Origin: DASTFY01 sp963829955 | Lineage (GTDB): Bacteria; Actinomycetota; Acidimicrobiia; Acidimicrobiales; Ilumatobacteraceae | DNA length: 64,000 nucleotides | Direction of reading: 5' to 3' | Assembly (NCBI GenBank): GCA_963829955.1 | Contig: CAWHKS010000005.1 | Coordinates: 186,001-250,000, forward strand | Shown: one piece after another, positions 1 through 8,617 of the stretch | How the letters are laid out: the number at the start of each line of letters is the position of its first letter | How positions within the stretch are numbered: the stretch's first letter is position 1 | Notes under the pieces: model-generated | Databases searched by the model: none | What the model was told of the DNA's origin: nothing | The model's input: the letters and a program-made list of their open reading frames with translations, nothing else | Translations under genes and position numbers: made by a program

Positions 1-90
1 GATGACGACCTGGTCCGGTCCTGGCGTGGGCACGGGCACATCGATGACATCGGTGCGCCGAGGCCCCGTGATCACGAAGGCACGCATCAT
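1..90 (-). CDS. Zinc-type alcohol dehydrogenase (MDR family), N-terminus only
   Basis: Partial gene cut by the window start; only about 30 residues are visible. The reverse strand reads from two adjacent ATG codons (90-88 and 87-85) into MMRAFVITGPRRTDVIDVPV, followed by PTPGPDQVVI. This is the usual opening of medium-chain dehydrogenases, where a first beta strand is followed by the PxPxPGPxEVxV turn. The family oxidises or reduces alcohols and aldehydes with NAD(P) in the cytoplasm. Catalytic zinc ligands and the Rossmann fold lie outside the window, so the substrate cannot be judged. It is divergent from the VOC gene at 200. The call rests on N-terminal resemblance alone. Confidence 0.55.
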   Translation of the reverse strand, partial: MMRAFVITGPRRTDVIDVPVPTPGPDQVVI

Positions 91-199
91 CGCCACTGGC
101 TCATCTTGGCCCCGACCGCCGTCCCGCCGGAAACAGGACAGCAGGTGTCCGGAATGGCTTCGTATGGTGGCGTCATCGACCGTGCGAAGGAGTGACGAG

Positions 200-1045
200 A
201 TGCGCGACGGCTACATCCCGGGTGTCCCCTGCTGGGTGGACACGAGCCAGCCCGATCCCGAGGCGGCCGCCCAGTTCTACGGCGGCCTGTTCGGCTGGGA
301 GTTCGAGAACGCGCTGCCAGCCGGATCGGGCCCGAGCTACCTCATCGCCCGACTGGGCGGTGGCGACGTGGCCGCCATTGGTTCGGCACAGGACCAGGCA
401 CCGCCGCAAGCAACGTGGAACACCTACATCTGGGTGACGAGCGCCGACAAGACCGCGTCGAAGGTCCGCGAAGCCGGGGGGAATGTCGTCACGGAGCCAT
501 TCGACATCATGGACTTCGGTCGGAGGGCCGTCTTCACCGATCCTGATGGGGCAGCCTTCAGCGTCTGGCAAGCGAAGCAGCACAAGGGCGCGAACGTCGT
601 CAACGAGCCCGGCTCGGTGAACTTCAATGACCTCTACACATCGGACCCGGAAGGAGCACGGTCGTTCTACGGCTCCGTGTTCGGATGGACGACGCTCACG
701 CTGGGGCCCGGCATGGAGGCCTGGACGCTCCCCGGTTACGGCGACCACCTCGAGCTTGACGACCCCGACCTGCGCAAGCGGAACGCGGAGTTCGGGGCAC
801 CTCAAGGCTTCGAGGACGTCGTCGCCACGCTCAACCCGATCACGGCCGACCGGCCGGACACGCCGCACTGGGGCGTGACGTTCGCGGTGGACGACGCCGA
901 CGGCGTGGCCGCGAAGACCACAACACTCGGCGGCGAGGTCGTCATCCCCCCGTTCGACGCCCCGTGGGTCAGGATGACCGTGCTCCGGGACCCGAGCGGG
1001 GCCACGTTCGTGGCCAGCAAGTTCGTTCCGGAGAACGCCTCCTGA
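200..1045 (+). CDS. Two-domain VOC (glyoxalase/bleomycin-resistance fold) protein
   Basis: 281-residue protein made of two vicinal-oxygen-chelate modules. The first (about residues 5-125) has PGVPCWVDTSQPDPEAAAQF followed by YGGLFGWEF. The second (about 135-280) has DLYTSDPEGARSFYGSVFGW. This duplicated layout is typical of actinobacterial hydroxylase-like VOC proteins, most without a known substrate. The open frame extends upstream to position 2, but the ATG at 200 follows a good ribosome-binding site (GAAGGAG) and removes an unlikely leader. A conventional SDR follows 33 bases downstream on the same strand, so they may be co-transcribed. Function beyond the fold is not predictable. Confidence 0.85.
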   Translation: MRDGYIPGVPCWVDTSQPDPEAAAQFYGGLFGWEFENALPAGSGPSYLIARLGGGDVAAIGSAQDQAPPQATWNTYIWVTSADKTASKVREAGGNVVTEPFDIMDFGRRAVFTDPDGAAFSVWQAKQHKGANVVNEPGSVNFNDLYTSDPEGARSFYGSVFGWTTLTLGPGMEAWTLPGYGDHLELDDPDLRKRNAEFGAPQGFEDVVATLNPITADRPDTPHWGVTFAVDDADGVAAKTTTLGGEVVIPPFDAPWVRMTVLRDPSGATFVASKFVPENAS

Positions 1046-1078
1046 GGAACCGCCAGTGAGGAGGCAGACTGACCGACC

Positions 1079-1999
1079 ATGACCGCTCGGGACCAGCCGC
1101 TGAAGGACCGGGTCGCCTTGGTGGCCGGCGCGACGCGCGGCTCTGGGCGTGGCATCGCGATCGAGCTGGGCGCGGCCGGGGCGACGGTGTACTGCACTGG
1201 GCGGACGACCCGAGCTGAACGGTCGGAGATGGACCGGACGGAGACGATCGAGGAGACGGCCGACCTGGTCGACGCCGCCGGCGGCCGCGGGATCGCGGTG
1301 CAGGTCGACCACCTCGACCCTGACCAGGTGGCCGCGATGGTGGAGCGCATCCGGGCCGAGCAAGGTGCGCTGCACGTGCTCGTCAACGACATCTGGGGCG
1401 CGACGAAGATGGAGTGGAACGCCACCGTCTGGGAGTCGGATCTGGACTACGGGCTGCACCTGCTCCGCCTGGCCGTCGACACGCATGCGATCACGGCGCA
1501 CTTCGCCTTGCCACTCCTCATTCGCCAGCCCGGGGGTCTGGTGGTGGAGGTGACCGATGGGACGGTCGAGTACAACGCGGGGAACTACCGGGTGTCGTTC
1601 TTCTACGACATGGCCAAGGCCGCGAACCTCCGCATGGCGTTCGCCCTCGCCCACGAGCTGGAGCCGCACGGCGCCTGCGCGGTCGCACTGACGCCGGGGT
1701 GGCTGCGGTCCGAGGCGATGCTCGAGGTCTACGGGGTCACGGAGCCGAACTGGCGCGACGCGACACAGGTCCAGCCGCACTTCGCCATCTCCGAGAGCCC
1801 GGCGTTCGTCGGCCGTGCCGTCGCCGCCCTTGCCGCTGATCCCGACGTCTCCCGGTGGAACGGCCAGTCGCTCTCCAGCGGGCAGCTCGCCCGCGTCTAC
1901 GGGTTCACGGACCTGGACGGCAGCCAGCCCGACGCCTGGCGGTACCTGGTCGAGGTCCAGGACACCGGCCGGCCGGCTGACACCACCGGCTACCGCTGA
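1079..1999 (+). CDS. Short-chain dehydrogenase/reductase
   Basis: 306-residue SDR of the longer DHRS1-like kind. The cofactor loop is GATRGSGRGIA near residues 17-27, followed by the TGRTTR stretch that often favours NADP(H). The active-site region is FFYDMAKAANLRM (YxxxK) in the middle of the protein. 'VLVNDIWGA' stands where NNAG normally occurs, as in other DHRS1-type SDRs. Substrate is unknown. It lies 33 bases after the VOC gene on the same strand and is convergent with the SDR at 2015-2774. The two SDRs are not close copies of each other. Confidence 0.85.
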   Translation: MTARDQPLKDRVALVAGATRGSGRGIAIELGAAGATVYCTGRTTRAERSEMDRTETIEETADLVDAAGGRGIAVQVDHLDPDQVAAMVERIRAEQGALHVLVNDIWGATKMEWNATVWESDLDYGLHLLRLAVDTHAITAHFALPLLIRQPGGLVVEVTDGTVEYNAGNYRVSFFYDMAKAANLRMAFALAHELEPHGACAVALTPGWLRSEAMLEVYGVTEPNWRDATQVQPHFAISESPAFVGRAVAALAADPDVSRWNGQSLSSGQLARVYGFTDLDGSQPDAWRYLVEVQDTGRPADTTGYR

Positions 2000-2014
2000 C
2001 GATCGCTCGCCGGT

Positions 2015-2774
2015 TCAGGCCCGCTGCATGTCCCCGTCGATGGGGATCACCTGCCCGGAGATCGACCGCGCCACGTCCGAGGCGAGGAACACGGCGAGCG
2101 CGCCGATGTCGGACGGATCGACCAACGCCTGGAGGGACTGGTTCACCATCCCGAGGCGCTTCTCCTCCTCGATCGGCCGACCGGACGCTCGCGCCCGCTC
2201 CTGGTACACACGCTCGGCCCGCTCACCCGCGACCGCGCCCGGCGCGATGGCGTTGACGCGGATGTCGTGCTGCCCCAGCTCCATCGAGAGGGTCTTCGTG
2301 AACCCGATCAGCGCCCACTTGGTCGACGAGTACGGGCTGCGGTTGGCGTAGCCGAAGCGGCCGGCCGCGGACGAGATGTTGATGACGGTGCCACCACCGG
2401 CGCGAATGAGATGAGGGATTGCCCTTCGGGTCACGTCGAAGGTGCCGGTCAGGTTCACCCGCACGACGGCGTCCCACTCGTCGGGTTCGATCTCGTGGAC
2501 CGGTTTCGTCGGCCCACCGATCCCGGCGTTGTTCACGAGCACGTCGATGCCACCCAGCCGAGCTGCAGCGTCCGCCACCATCGCCGTGACCTGCTCGCGG
2601 TCACCGAGATCGCAGCGGCCGGTGAGCAGGCCCGGCAACTCGTCCCGTGCACGCTCGAGGCCGGCGACGTCGATGTCGCAGACGTACACCTCCGCCTGCC
2701 CGGCGTGGTGGAAGGCCCACCGCGATGGCCAGACCGATACCCGACGCGCCGGCCGTGACGAGGACGCTGGTCAT
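2015..2774 (-). CDS. SDR family oxidoreductase, frameshifted near the N-terminus
   Basis: Classical SDR of about 252 residues. The cofactor loop VTAGASGIGLAIA (residues about 6-18) lies in one frame and everything from VYVCDIDVAGLERA onward in another. Removing one base from the GGCCC run around 2714-2718 joins them. The total length is 3n+1, as expected for one inserted base. Other hallmarks are DVLVNNAGIGGP, the catalytic serine in INISSAAGRF, YSSTKWAL (YxxxK) and VNAIAPGAV. The N-terminus is unusual in reading TAGASGIG rather than TGGASGIG. Start is the ATG at 2774, with another in frame at 2780. Likely a sequencing or assembly indel, because the rest is fully conserved. It lies downstream of katG, separated by a strong hairpin. 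Confidence 0.75.
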
Positions 2775-2782
2775 CCGCATGG

Positions 2783-2822
2783 CGCTTCGGTGACCGGATC
2801 GGGTGACCCGGTCACCGAAGCG
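2783..2822. terminator. Strong hairpin between katG and the downstream SDR
   Basis: Perfect 15-base inverted repeat: CGCTTCGGTGACCGG at 2783-2797 and its reverse complement at 2808-2822, with a 10-base loop. It begins 11 bases beyond the katG stop on the reverse strand, where a terminator or mRNA-stabilising hairpin is expected. There is no T-run after the stem, so it would be the T-tract-poor kind common in high-GC actinobacteria. Confidence 0.65.
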
Positions 2823-2832
2823 GAGAGGTCGA

Positions 2833-5017
2833 TCAGTCGAGATCGAATCGGTCGAGGTTCATGACCTTGTCCCACACGGCCACGAAGTCCTTCACGAACC
2901 TCTCCTTCGCATCGTCCGATGCGTAGACCTCCGCGAGCGCGCGGAGCTGGGAGTTCGCGCCGAACACCAGGTCGACAGCGGTCGCCGTCCACTTGTCTTC
3001 GCCGGACTTGCGATCACGACCCTGGTAGACGTTCTCGGTCGACACCGAGGTCGACCACTCCGTGCCCATGTCGAGCAGGTTCACGAAGAAGTCGTTGGTC
3101 AACGTCCCGGGCCGGTCGGTGAAGACGCCGTGCTGAGACTGGCCGACGTTGGCGCCCAGGGCCCGCAGACCCCCGATGAGGGCGGTCATCTCGGGAGCCG
3201 TGAGCGTCAGCATGTACGCCCGCTCCACGAGCAGCGTCTCAGGCGACAACTTCTCTCCGGCCTCGAGGTAGTTGCGGAAGCCGTCGGCGTTCGGCTCGAG
3301 CACAGCGAACGACTCGACATCGGTCTGCTCCTGCGAGGCATCCGTGCGGCCCGGCGAGAACGGAACCGTGACGTCGTGTCCGGCGTCCTTCGCCGCCTTC
3401 TCGACCGCCGCGCAGCCACCGAGGACGATCAGGTCCGCCAGCGAGACCTTTGTTCCTCCCGACTGCGAGCCGTTGAAGTCCTGCTGGATCCCCTCCAGGG
3501 TCTGGAGCACCGTCGCCAGCTCGGCCGGGTTGTTGACCTCCCAGTCCTTCTGCGGCGCGAGCCGGATCCGGGCGCCGTTGGCCCCACCCCGCTTGTCGGT
3601 GCCGCGGAAGCTGGCCGCCGACGCCCACGCGGTCGAGACCAGTTGGGAGACGGACAGCCCGGAGTCGAGGAGCTTGCCCTTCAGGGCCGCGATGTCCGCC
3701 TCGCCGATCAGGTCGTGGTCGACGGCGGGGACGGGGTCCTGCCAGAGCTGCGCTTCCGGGACCCACGGTCCGAGGTACCGCGCGATGGGCCCCAGGTCGC
3801 GGTGCAACAGCTTGTACCACGCCTTGGCGAAGGCGTCGGCGAGCTGGTCGGGGTTCTCGTAGAAGCGCCGGGAGATGGGCTCGTAGATCGGGTCGAACTT
3901 CGAGCGCGAGGTCTGACGTGAGCATCATCGGCGCGTGCCGCTTCGAGGGGTCGTGCGCGTCCGGCACGGTGCCCTGGGCCTCCGGGTTGGTGGGCGTCCA
4001 CTGCTGGGCGCCGGCGGGGCTCCTGGTGAGCTCGTAGTCGTACTTGAACAGGTTCTCCAGGTATCCGTTGTCCCACTTCGTCGGCTCGTTGGTCCACGCG
4101 CCTTCCAGCCCGCTGGTGAGCGCGTACGCACCCGAGCCGGTCTCGAAGCTGTTCTTCCAGCCCAGTCCCTGGTGCTCCACCGGGCAGCCCTCCGGCTCCG
4201 GCCCCAAGTACTCGGGGTCGACGGCGCCGTGGCACTTGCCGAACGTGTGGCCGCCGACGATCAACGCCACGGTCTCCTCGTCGTTCATCGCCATGCGGGC
4301 GAACGTCTCACGGATGTCCCGGGCCGAGGCCAGCGGGTCCGGGTTGCCGTTCGGGCCCTCAGGATTGACGTAGATGAGGCCCATCTGCACGGCGCCGAAG
4401 GGGCCGGACAGCTCACGGTCACCGCTGTAGCGCTCGTCGCCGAGCCAGGTGTCCTCGGAACCCCAGAAGATCTCTTCCGGCTCCCAGACGTCAGGGCGAC
4501 CGAAGCCGAAGCCGAAGGTCTTGAACCCCATCGACTCCAGCGCGACGTTGCCGGTGAAGACCAGGAGGTCGGCCCACGAGATCTTCTGGCCGTACTTCTG
4601 CTTGATGGGCCAGAGCAGCCGTCGAGCCTTGTCGAGGCTGACGTTGTCCGGCCAGCTGTTGAGAGGGGCGAAGCGCTGCGCGCCCTCGCCGCCACCGCCC
4701 CGGCCGTCGGCGATGCGATACGTGCCGGCGGCGTGCCAGGTCATGCGGATGAAGAGTCCCCCGTAGTGGCCGTAGTCGGCGGGCCACCAGTCCTGCGAGG
4801 CGGTCATCAGCTCGGTGAGGTCCTTCTTCAGCGCCTCCACGTCGAGCGACTTGAACTCTTCCGCGTAGTCGAAGTCCTCGCCCAGGGGGTTGGACACGTT
4901 CGGGTGCTGGTGCAGGACGTCCAGGGCCAGCTGGTTCGGCCACCAGTCCTGGTTCGACCTGGGACGAGTCGCCTTGGGCGTGGGGGACGGGACGGCTGGG
5001 TTTTCGCTTTCAGACAC
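2833..5017 (-). CDS. katG: Catalase-peroxidase KatG (one frameshift)
   Basis: Bifunctional haem catalase-peroxidase of about 727 residues that removes hydrogen peroxide. The distal triad RMTWHAAGTYR gives R91, W94 and H95. The Met-Tyr-Trp adduct partners are seen as LIYVNPEGPNG and FARMAMND. The proximal haem ligand lies in VGGHTFGKCHGA. The N-terminal half reads to MMLTSDLA, then breaks: one extra base near 3901 (CTCGAAG for CTCAAG) puts the C-terminal peroxidase-like domain (LHRDLGPIARYLGPWVPEA onward) in another frame. The length is 3n+1, fitting one insertion. The GTG at 5017 follows AGGAGAAGG and lies inside the last codons of furA, so translation is probably coupled. A real null is possible but a base-call error is more likely. 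Confidence 0.9.
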
Positions 5018-5495
5018 GACGGTCCTTCTCCTGTCTCGGTGGTTCGTTCTGCTCACTGGTTGCCGTGGCACAGTCCGGGCATCGGCCCCAGTAGGTGACC
5101 TCGGCCTCGTCGACCTCGTAGCCGGAGTCGTCGGCGGCGGAGAGGCAGGGCGTGTAGCCCACTGCGCAGTCCACGTCGACCATCCGGCCGCACGTCCGGC
5201 AGATGAGATGGTGGTGGTTGTCTCCGACCCGATCCTCGTAGCGGGCGGGCGATCCGGCCGGCTGGATGCGCCGGAGGAGTCCCTTGTCGGTGAGGACTCC
5301 GAGCGCGTCGTAGACCGCCTGGCGCGAGATGGCACCGAGCTCGGCCCGTACCACGCTGTCGATGTCGTCCGCTGAGCTGTGCGGCCGGTCGATCACCGCC
5401 CGCAGGACAGCCAGCCGCTGAGCCGTGACCTGCACACCGTGCTGGCGAAGCACGGCAGCCTGGTCGGCGAACATCTCCCGGGTCACGAATCGCAT
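5010..5495 (-). CDS. furA: Fur-family peroxide/iron regulator FurA
   Basis: 161-residue Fur-family repressor when started at the ATG at 5495 (MRFVTREMFADQAAVLRQHG). The longer open frame adds 30 low-quality residues. The winged helix (about 15-85) contains VTAQRLAVLRAVIDRPHSSAD and ISRQAVYDALGVL. The metal-sensing part has HHHLICRTCG and a second CxxC in GRCPDCATA, as in FurA/PerR-type zinc-containing sensors. The stop overlaps the katG start by 8 bases, the classic furA-katG arrangement of actinobacteria in which FurA represses both genes until oxidised. A palindrome 14 bases upstream (5509-5523) is a candidate operator. Confidence 0.9.
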   Translation of the reverse strand: MRFVTREMFADQAAVLRQHGVQVTAQRLAVLRAVIDRPHSSADDIDSVVRAELGAISRQAVYDALGVLTDKGLLRRIQPAGSPARYEDRVGDNHHHLICRTCGRMVDVDCAVGYTPCLSAADDSGYEVDEAEVTYWGRCPDCATATSEQNEPPRQEKDRRV

Positions 5496-5508
5496 TCTGG
5501 CGCAGATC

Positions 5509-5523
5509 CTGGATTGAGTCCAG
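5509..5523. promoter_or_regulatory. Candidate FurA operator
   Basis: CTGGA-TTGAG-TCCAG, a perfect 5-base inverted repeat with 5-base spacer. One-base-gapped symmetry extends outward (AGATC on the left, AGATC-like on the right). It sits 14 bases before the FurA start codon, where autoregulatory FurA sites lie in other actinobacteria. Assignment is by position and symmetry only. Confidence 0.45.
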
Positions 5524-5581
5524 ATCTCGGGCCGACCTACTCCGACCTGTCCGCGTAAGGCCCGCTCGACCTTCTGAGCGG

Positions 5582-6607
5582 TCACTGCTCCCAGCGCACG
5601 CGGATCTGGCCCTGCAGAGCGGGGATCGGGAACGAGTGCGCCTCGAGCTCAACTGCCTGACGGGCTGCCGACGAGAGTCGACCCCACGGCTGGATCGTGA
5701 CGACCGCTCCCGCCCGTCGCCACGTCCCCGCCACCTCTCCCCCGACCACGACAGCACCGGGCCACACGCGCGGCGTCCAGAGCGCACCGCGCCGGCCTGG
5801 ATCGGGGACGAGCAGATCCCGATCCGCCCGCTGCAGCAGGAAGAAGGCGTCGCCGCTGGGAAGCAATCGTGTCGACGCCGCCACTTGGCCAGCGGCCGCA
5901 CGAACCGCGTTCTCGTCCTTGGTCAGGATCCATGCGTCACCGACGGGCGTGCGGACCGGCGTCAACGATCCGGCCAGCGTGTCGAACGTGGCCCGCGACT
6001 GTGCCGGCGCGATGCCCGCCCACTCTGCGAAGGCTTCCGCGGTCGCCGGCCCGAAGACGTGGACGTACCGACGGGCCAGTTCGCGCCGAGCGTCACCCGG
6101 GTCGGTCGCCGGGCGCGGCACCATCCAGATCGTCGGCGGCCGTGCGCCATCCCATCGGATCGCCACGCGGCCGGTCGGCGCGGCGTACCGCAGCGAGCTG
6201 GGGTGGCGGCCCAGCCCGCGCCCCACCTCGCCGTACGGCAGCCGGCGGCCGTCGAGGAACGTGTCCAGGCGGTCCGCCAACTCCTCGAACGCACGGCGGC
6301 GGGCCGGATCGTCCGGCATGCGCCCAACGGTGAACACCGCCCGGTCCGGTGCGGCGATGACGTACGCGCTGAACCGCGGCCCCCACACCTGCACGAGCGA
6401 CGGGTCCTCCCAGCTGTCGGGCTGGGTCCCCTCGAGACGAGCATGGATCGACAGCAGCGCGGCTCGCGGCATGCTGTCCTGCAGCCCCGCCCATGCCGCC
6501 GCTCTCAGCGAGCGCGGACCAGGCGGCAGCCGCTGTTCGAGGCCCCCGGCACGGCGTCGGAAGGCGAGGACTTGCGCTCGGGTCAGCTCGAGCCGGCGTT
6601 TCGTCAC
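5582..6607 (-). CDS. Winged-helix DNA-binding protein (AlkZ/HTH_42-like)
   Basis: 341-residue protein resembling the actinobacterial 'winged helix DNA-binding domain-containing protein' group related to the AlkZ/YcaQ glycosylase fold. Seen: an N-terminal LTRAQVLAFRRRAGGL helix, RAALLSIHARLEGT, VWGPRFSAYVIAAPDRAVFT, RRYVHVFGPATAEAFAEWAG, and a C-terminal beta-rich part. I do not see the QxQ-type active-site signature clearly enough to claim glycosylase activity. The start is taken as the GTG at 6607: it comes one base after the glycosyltransferase stop (TGA-T-GTG) and follows CGGAG, so the two are probably translationally coupled. The longer ATG at 6628 is less likely. Confidence 0.7.
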   Translation of the reverse strand: MTKRRLELTRAQVLAFRRRAGGLEQRLPPGPRSLRAAAWAGLQDSMPRAALLSIHARLEGTQPDSWEDPSLVQVWGPRFSAYVIAAPDRAVFTVGRMPDDPARRRAFEELADRLDTFLDGRRLPYGEVGRGLGRHPSSLRYAAPTGRVAIRWDGARPPTIWMVPRPATDPGDARRELARRYVHVFGPATAEAFAEWAGIAPAQSRATFDTLAGSLTPVRTPVGDAWILTKDENAVRAAAGQVAASTRLLPSGDAFFLLQRADRDLLVPDPGRRGALWTPRVWPGAVVVGGEVAGTWRRAGAVVTIQPWGRLSSAARQAVELEAHSFPIPALQGQIRVRWEQ

Positions 6608-6608
6608 A

Positions 6609-7904
6609 TCACTCCGAGCTCGATTCAAACGCCGGCACTTGTGCGTGCACCTCGAGCTCGCCGACGAGATCGATCGTGCGAGCCTCGTCGGCCATCGTCG
6701 CGGCCAACCGCTGTGCCGCGGCCGCGAAGTCGGGTCGGGTGAGGACGTCTTGCGTGGCCTTGGCGATGCGATCCGCCGAGGAGCGAGTCGACAGGCGGAC
6801 GCCCGCGCCGTGGTGTACGAGCCGAGCGGCGTTGTCGTTCTGATCCCGCCCCATGGGGATGCATACCATCGGCACGCCCGCGGCCAGGGACTTCATGACC
6901 GTGCCGTGCCCGCCGTGCGTGATCGTCAGCGAGGCCTCGCGCAGGATAGGCCCGTGTGGCGCGGAGGGTACGACGACGACGTTGTCCGTCGAGACGACTT
7001 CGCCGTCGGGGAGCATCTGGCCCAGCGTCACCACCGCGCGCACGGGCAGTGACGAGAGGGCCTCGACCACGCTTCGGAGCAGCGGGCCCTGCTGCTGGAA
7101 CGTAGAGCTGAAGCCCACCAGGACCAACGGGTCACGGTTGGTCTCGGTCCACGGCGCCTGCCAGACCTCCGCCCAGCTCGGCTCGTCGAGGATCGGACCG
7201 GTGTAGGTCACGTTCCTCGGTACGAACGGGGAGGCGAAGTCGAACGTCGGGCTGGAGAGCACCAGGATCCGGTCGGTGTCGAGGACCTGGTCGTAGAACG
7301 AGCGCAGCGGCGGGAGCCCGAGATCGTTCCGGGCGGCGTTCAACGTCGGCAGCCCTCGGCCGAGGAGCCTGTTGACGGCGCCCCGCAACACAGCGTCCCT
7401 CGTGCGACCCGGGGCTCCCTTGGCGAGCGGGAAACCGGGCCCGATCGCCGGCGCGCCGCTGGTGGGCAGAGCCCAGATGTTGGGCACGATCGGCACCACG
7501 GGTAGATGGGCCGCCTGCGCAGCCATGATCGCGCCGAACAGGAGGTAGTCGGGGACGACGATGTCGGGTTGCGTGGCGGTGATCGCATCGGCCGTATCAG
7601 CCGCGTACGCCGCCGCCGGACCGGCCACGAAGCGGTCGCGCAACCGGGCGAGCATAACGAGCGGGTTGCTCGTCTCCCAGTCCTTCATGAGGTCCTGGGC
7701 CGGGTCGAGCGCGGTGCGGTGAGGTGCGCGCTGCCAGGGCGAGAACGAGCATCCGACCGAAACCGCCTGCTCGCGGATGGTCGGATCGCCGAGGACGTGG
7801 ACGGAATGCCCGCGGGCGAGGAGCCGCCGGGCGACTCCGAGCTGAGGCGGCACCGTTCCACCGCCCTCCCACATCGGCATGAGGCAGCGACGAGGCATGT
7901 TCAC
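6609..7904 (-). CDS. GT1-type glycosyltransferase (UGT/MGT-like)
   Basis: 431-residue GT-B glycosyltransferase of the MGT/UGT type, which transfers sugars from nucleotide-sugars to small-molecule acceptors such as macrolides or lipids. The N-terminal acceptor half starts MPRRCLMPMWEGGGTVPPQL. The donor half has VVVVPSAPHGPILREASLTI, then THGGHGTVMKSLAAGVP and PMGRDQNDNAARL, matching the family's donor-binding HGGxGT and DQxxNA signatures. The start is probably the GTG at 7904, which overlaps the TetR stop (GTGA) and lies 5 bases after AAGGAG. The ATG at 7898 is the alternative. The TetR neighbour may control it, as in self-protection by antibiotic glycosylation, but no drug substrate can be inferred. 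Confidence 0.85.
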   Translation of the reverse strand: MNMPRRCLMPMWEGGGTVPPQLGVARRLLARGHSVHVLGDPTIREQAVSVGCSFSPWQRAPHRTALDPAQDLMKDWETSNPLVMLARLRDRFVAGPAAAYAADTADAITATQPDIVVPDYLLFGAIMAAQAAHLPVVPIVPNIWALPTSGAPAIGPGFPLAKGAPGRTRDAVLRGAVNRLLGRGLPTLNAARNDLGLPPLRSFYDQVLDTDRILVLSSPTFDFASPFVPRNVTYTGPILDEPSWAEVWQAPWTETNRDPLVLVGFSSTFQQQGPLLRSVVEALSSLPVRAVVTLGQMLPDGEVVSTDNVVVVPSAPHGPILREASLTITHGGHGTVMKSLAAGVPMVCIPMGRDQNDNAARLVHHGAGVRLSTRSSADRIAKATQDVLTRPDFAAAAQRLAATMADEARTIDLVGELEVHAQVPAFESSSE

Positions 7905-8511
7905 GAGGTCTCCTTGTTGGTGGTGAGCGCGCCCAGCGCACCCTCGACGAGTTGGCGGATGATCGACTCGGTGCGGGGCCGGGTGCAGCCCAGATCCCGC
8001 CGCAGCAGCTTCCAGACGGTGACGTCCGTGGCCGCGTAGAGCGCCAGGATCAGTTCCTCGCGGCGGGCTCCTCGGGCGGACGTGAGCCACGGCGAGAAGG
8101 TGCGTTCGATCCAGCCCCGGTGGCTCGGATCGCGCTTCGGTGAGGAGGCGGTCGACGGGCGCCACCCTGCCCTCGAGCTCGAGGAGGCGCACGTTTGCAT
8201 CGCCCATCGTCTCGTAGCGATCGACCAGACGGTGCACGGCCGTGACGGTGTCCCCCGGGTCGGCGGCGCGGGCCTCTTCCTCGATGGGCCGCTGCCAGGC
8301 GACGATGGCCGAGCGCGAGATCGTCCTTGGAGCCGAAGTGCCGGATGACCGTCTGCCGGCTGACACCGGCGGACTCGGCCACCGCGTCGAGGGTCACTTG
8401 GTCGTAGGGGCGGTCGAGCCACGCCGCGTACCCCGCCTGCAGGATGCGCTCCCGGGTCTCTTCGACCATCTCGCGCCGCTGCGTCATGCGGTAGGGCCGG
8501 GTCACGTTCAT
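7901..8511 (-). CDS. TetR-family regulator with two frameshifts
   Basis: The protein is split over three frames. The N-terminal HTH is RERILQAGYAAWLDRPYDQV followed by TLDAVAESAGVSRQTVIRHF (start near 8511 or 8487). The middle is IVAWQRPIEEEARAADPGDT and HRLVDRYETMGDANVRLLEL. The C-terminus is HRGWIERTFSPWLTS and ATDVTVWKLLRRDLG through ALTTNKETS. One indel near 8310 and one near 8130 reconnect them into about 203 residues. The HTH and ligand-domain helices are all present, so sequence error is more likely than decay. The stop overlaps the glycosyltransferase start by 4 bases, and a palindrome lies just upstream. I infer it represses itself and the glycosyltransferase. Confidence 0.7.
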
Positions 8512-8520
8512 GTGACTTGT

Positions 8521-8546
8521 TGTAACACGGATATTTTCGTGTGACA
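8521..8546. promoter_or_regulatory. Candidate TetR operator
   Basis: Inverted repeat TGTAACACG-N8-CGTGTGACA, with 9-base arms and one mismatch, and an AT-rich spacer (GATATTTT) unusual in this GC-rich region. It ends 9 bases upstream of the first possible TetR start (8511). This fits an autoregulated TetR/glycosyltransferase operon. Confidence 0.55.
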
Positions 8547-8577
8547 AGGGGGACCACGAATTTGGGTTTGCGAGGGC

Positions 8578-8605
8578 GCCCCGCCCGGCCCGTTCCGGGC
8601 GGGGC
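8578..8605. terminator. Hairpin terminator of rtcB
   Basis: Perfect 11-base stem, GCCCCGCCCGG at 8578-8588 and its complement at 8595-8605, with a 6-base loop. It begins 13 bases past the rtcB stop on the reverse strand. It has no following T-run but is very stable. Confidence 0.65.
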
Positions 8606-8617
8606 TCTCCTGCTGCC

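Noticed and set aside
173..1780. 535-residue open frame antisense to the VOC and SDR genes
   Set aside because: High-GC shadow frame with Arg/Pro/His-rich composition and no start or family match; the + strand genes explain the codon pattern.
2803..3921. 372-residue open frame antisense to katG
   Set aside because: Antisense shadow of a catalase-peroxidase gene.
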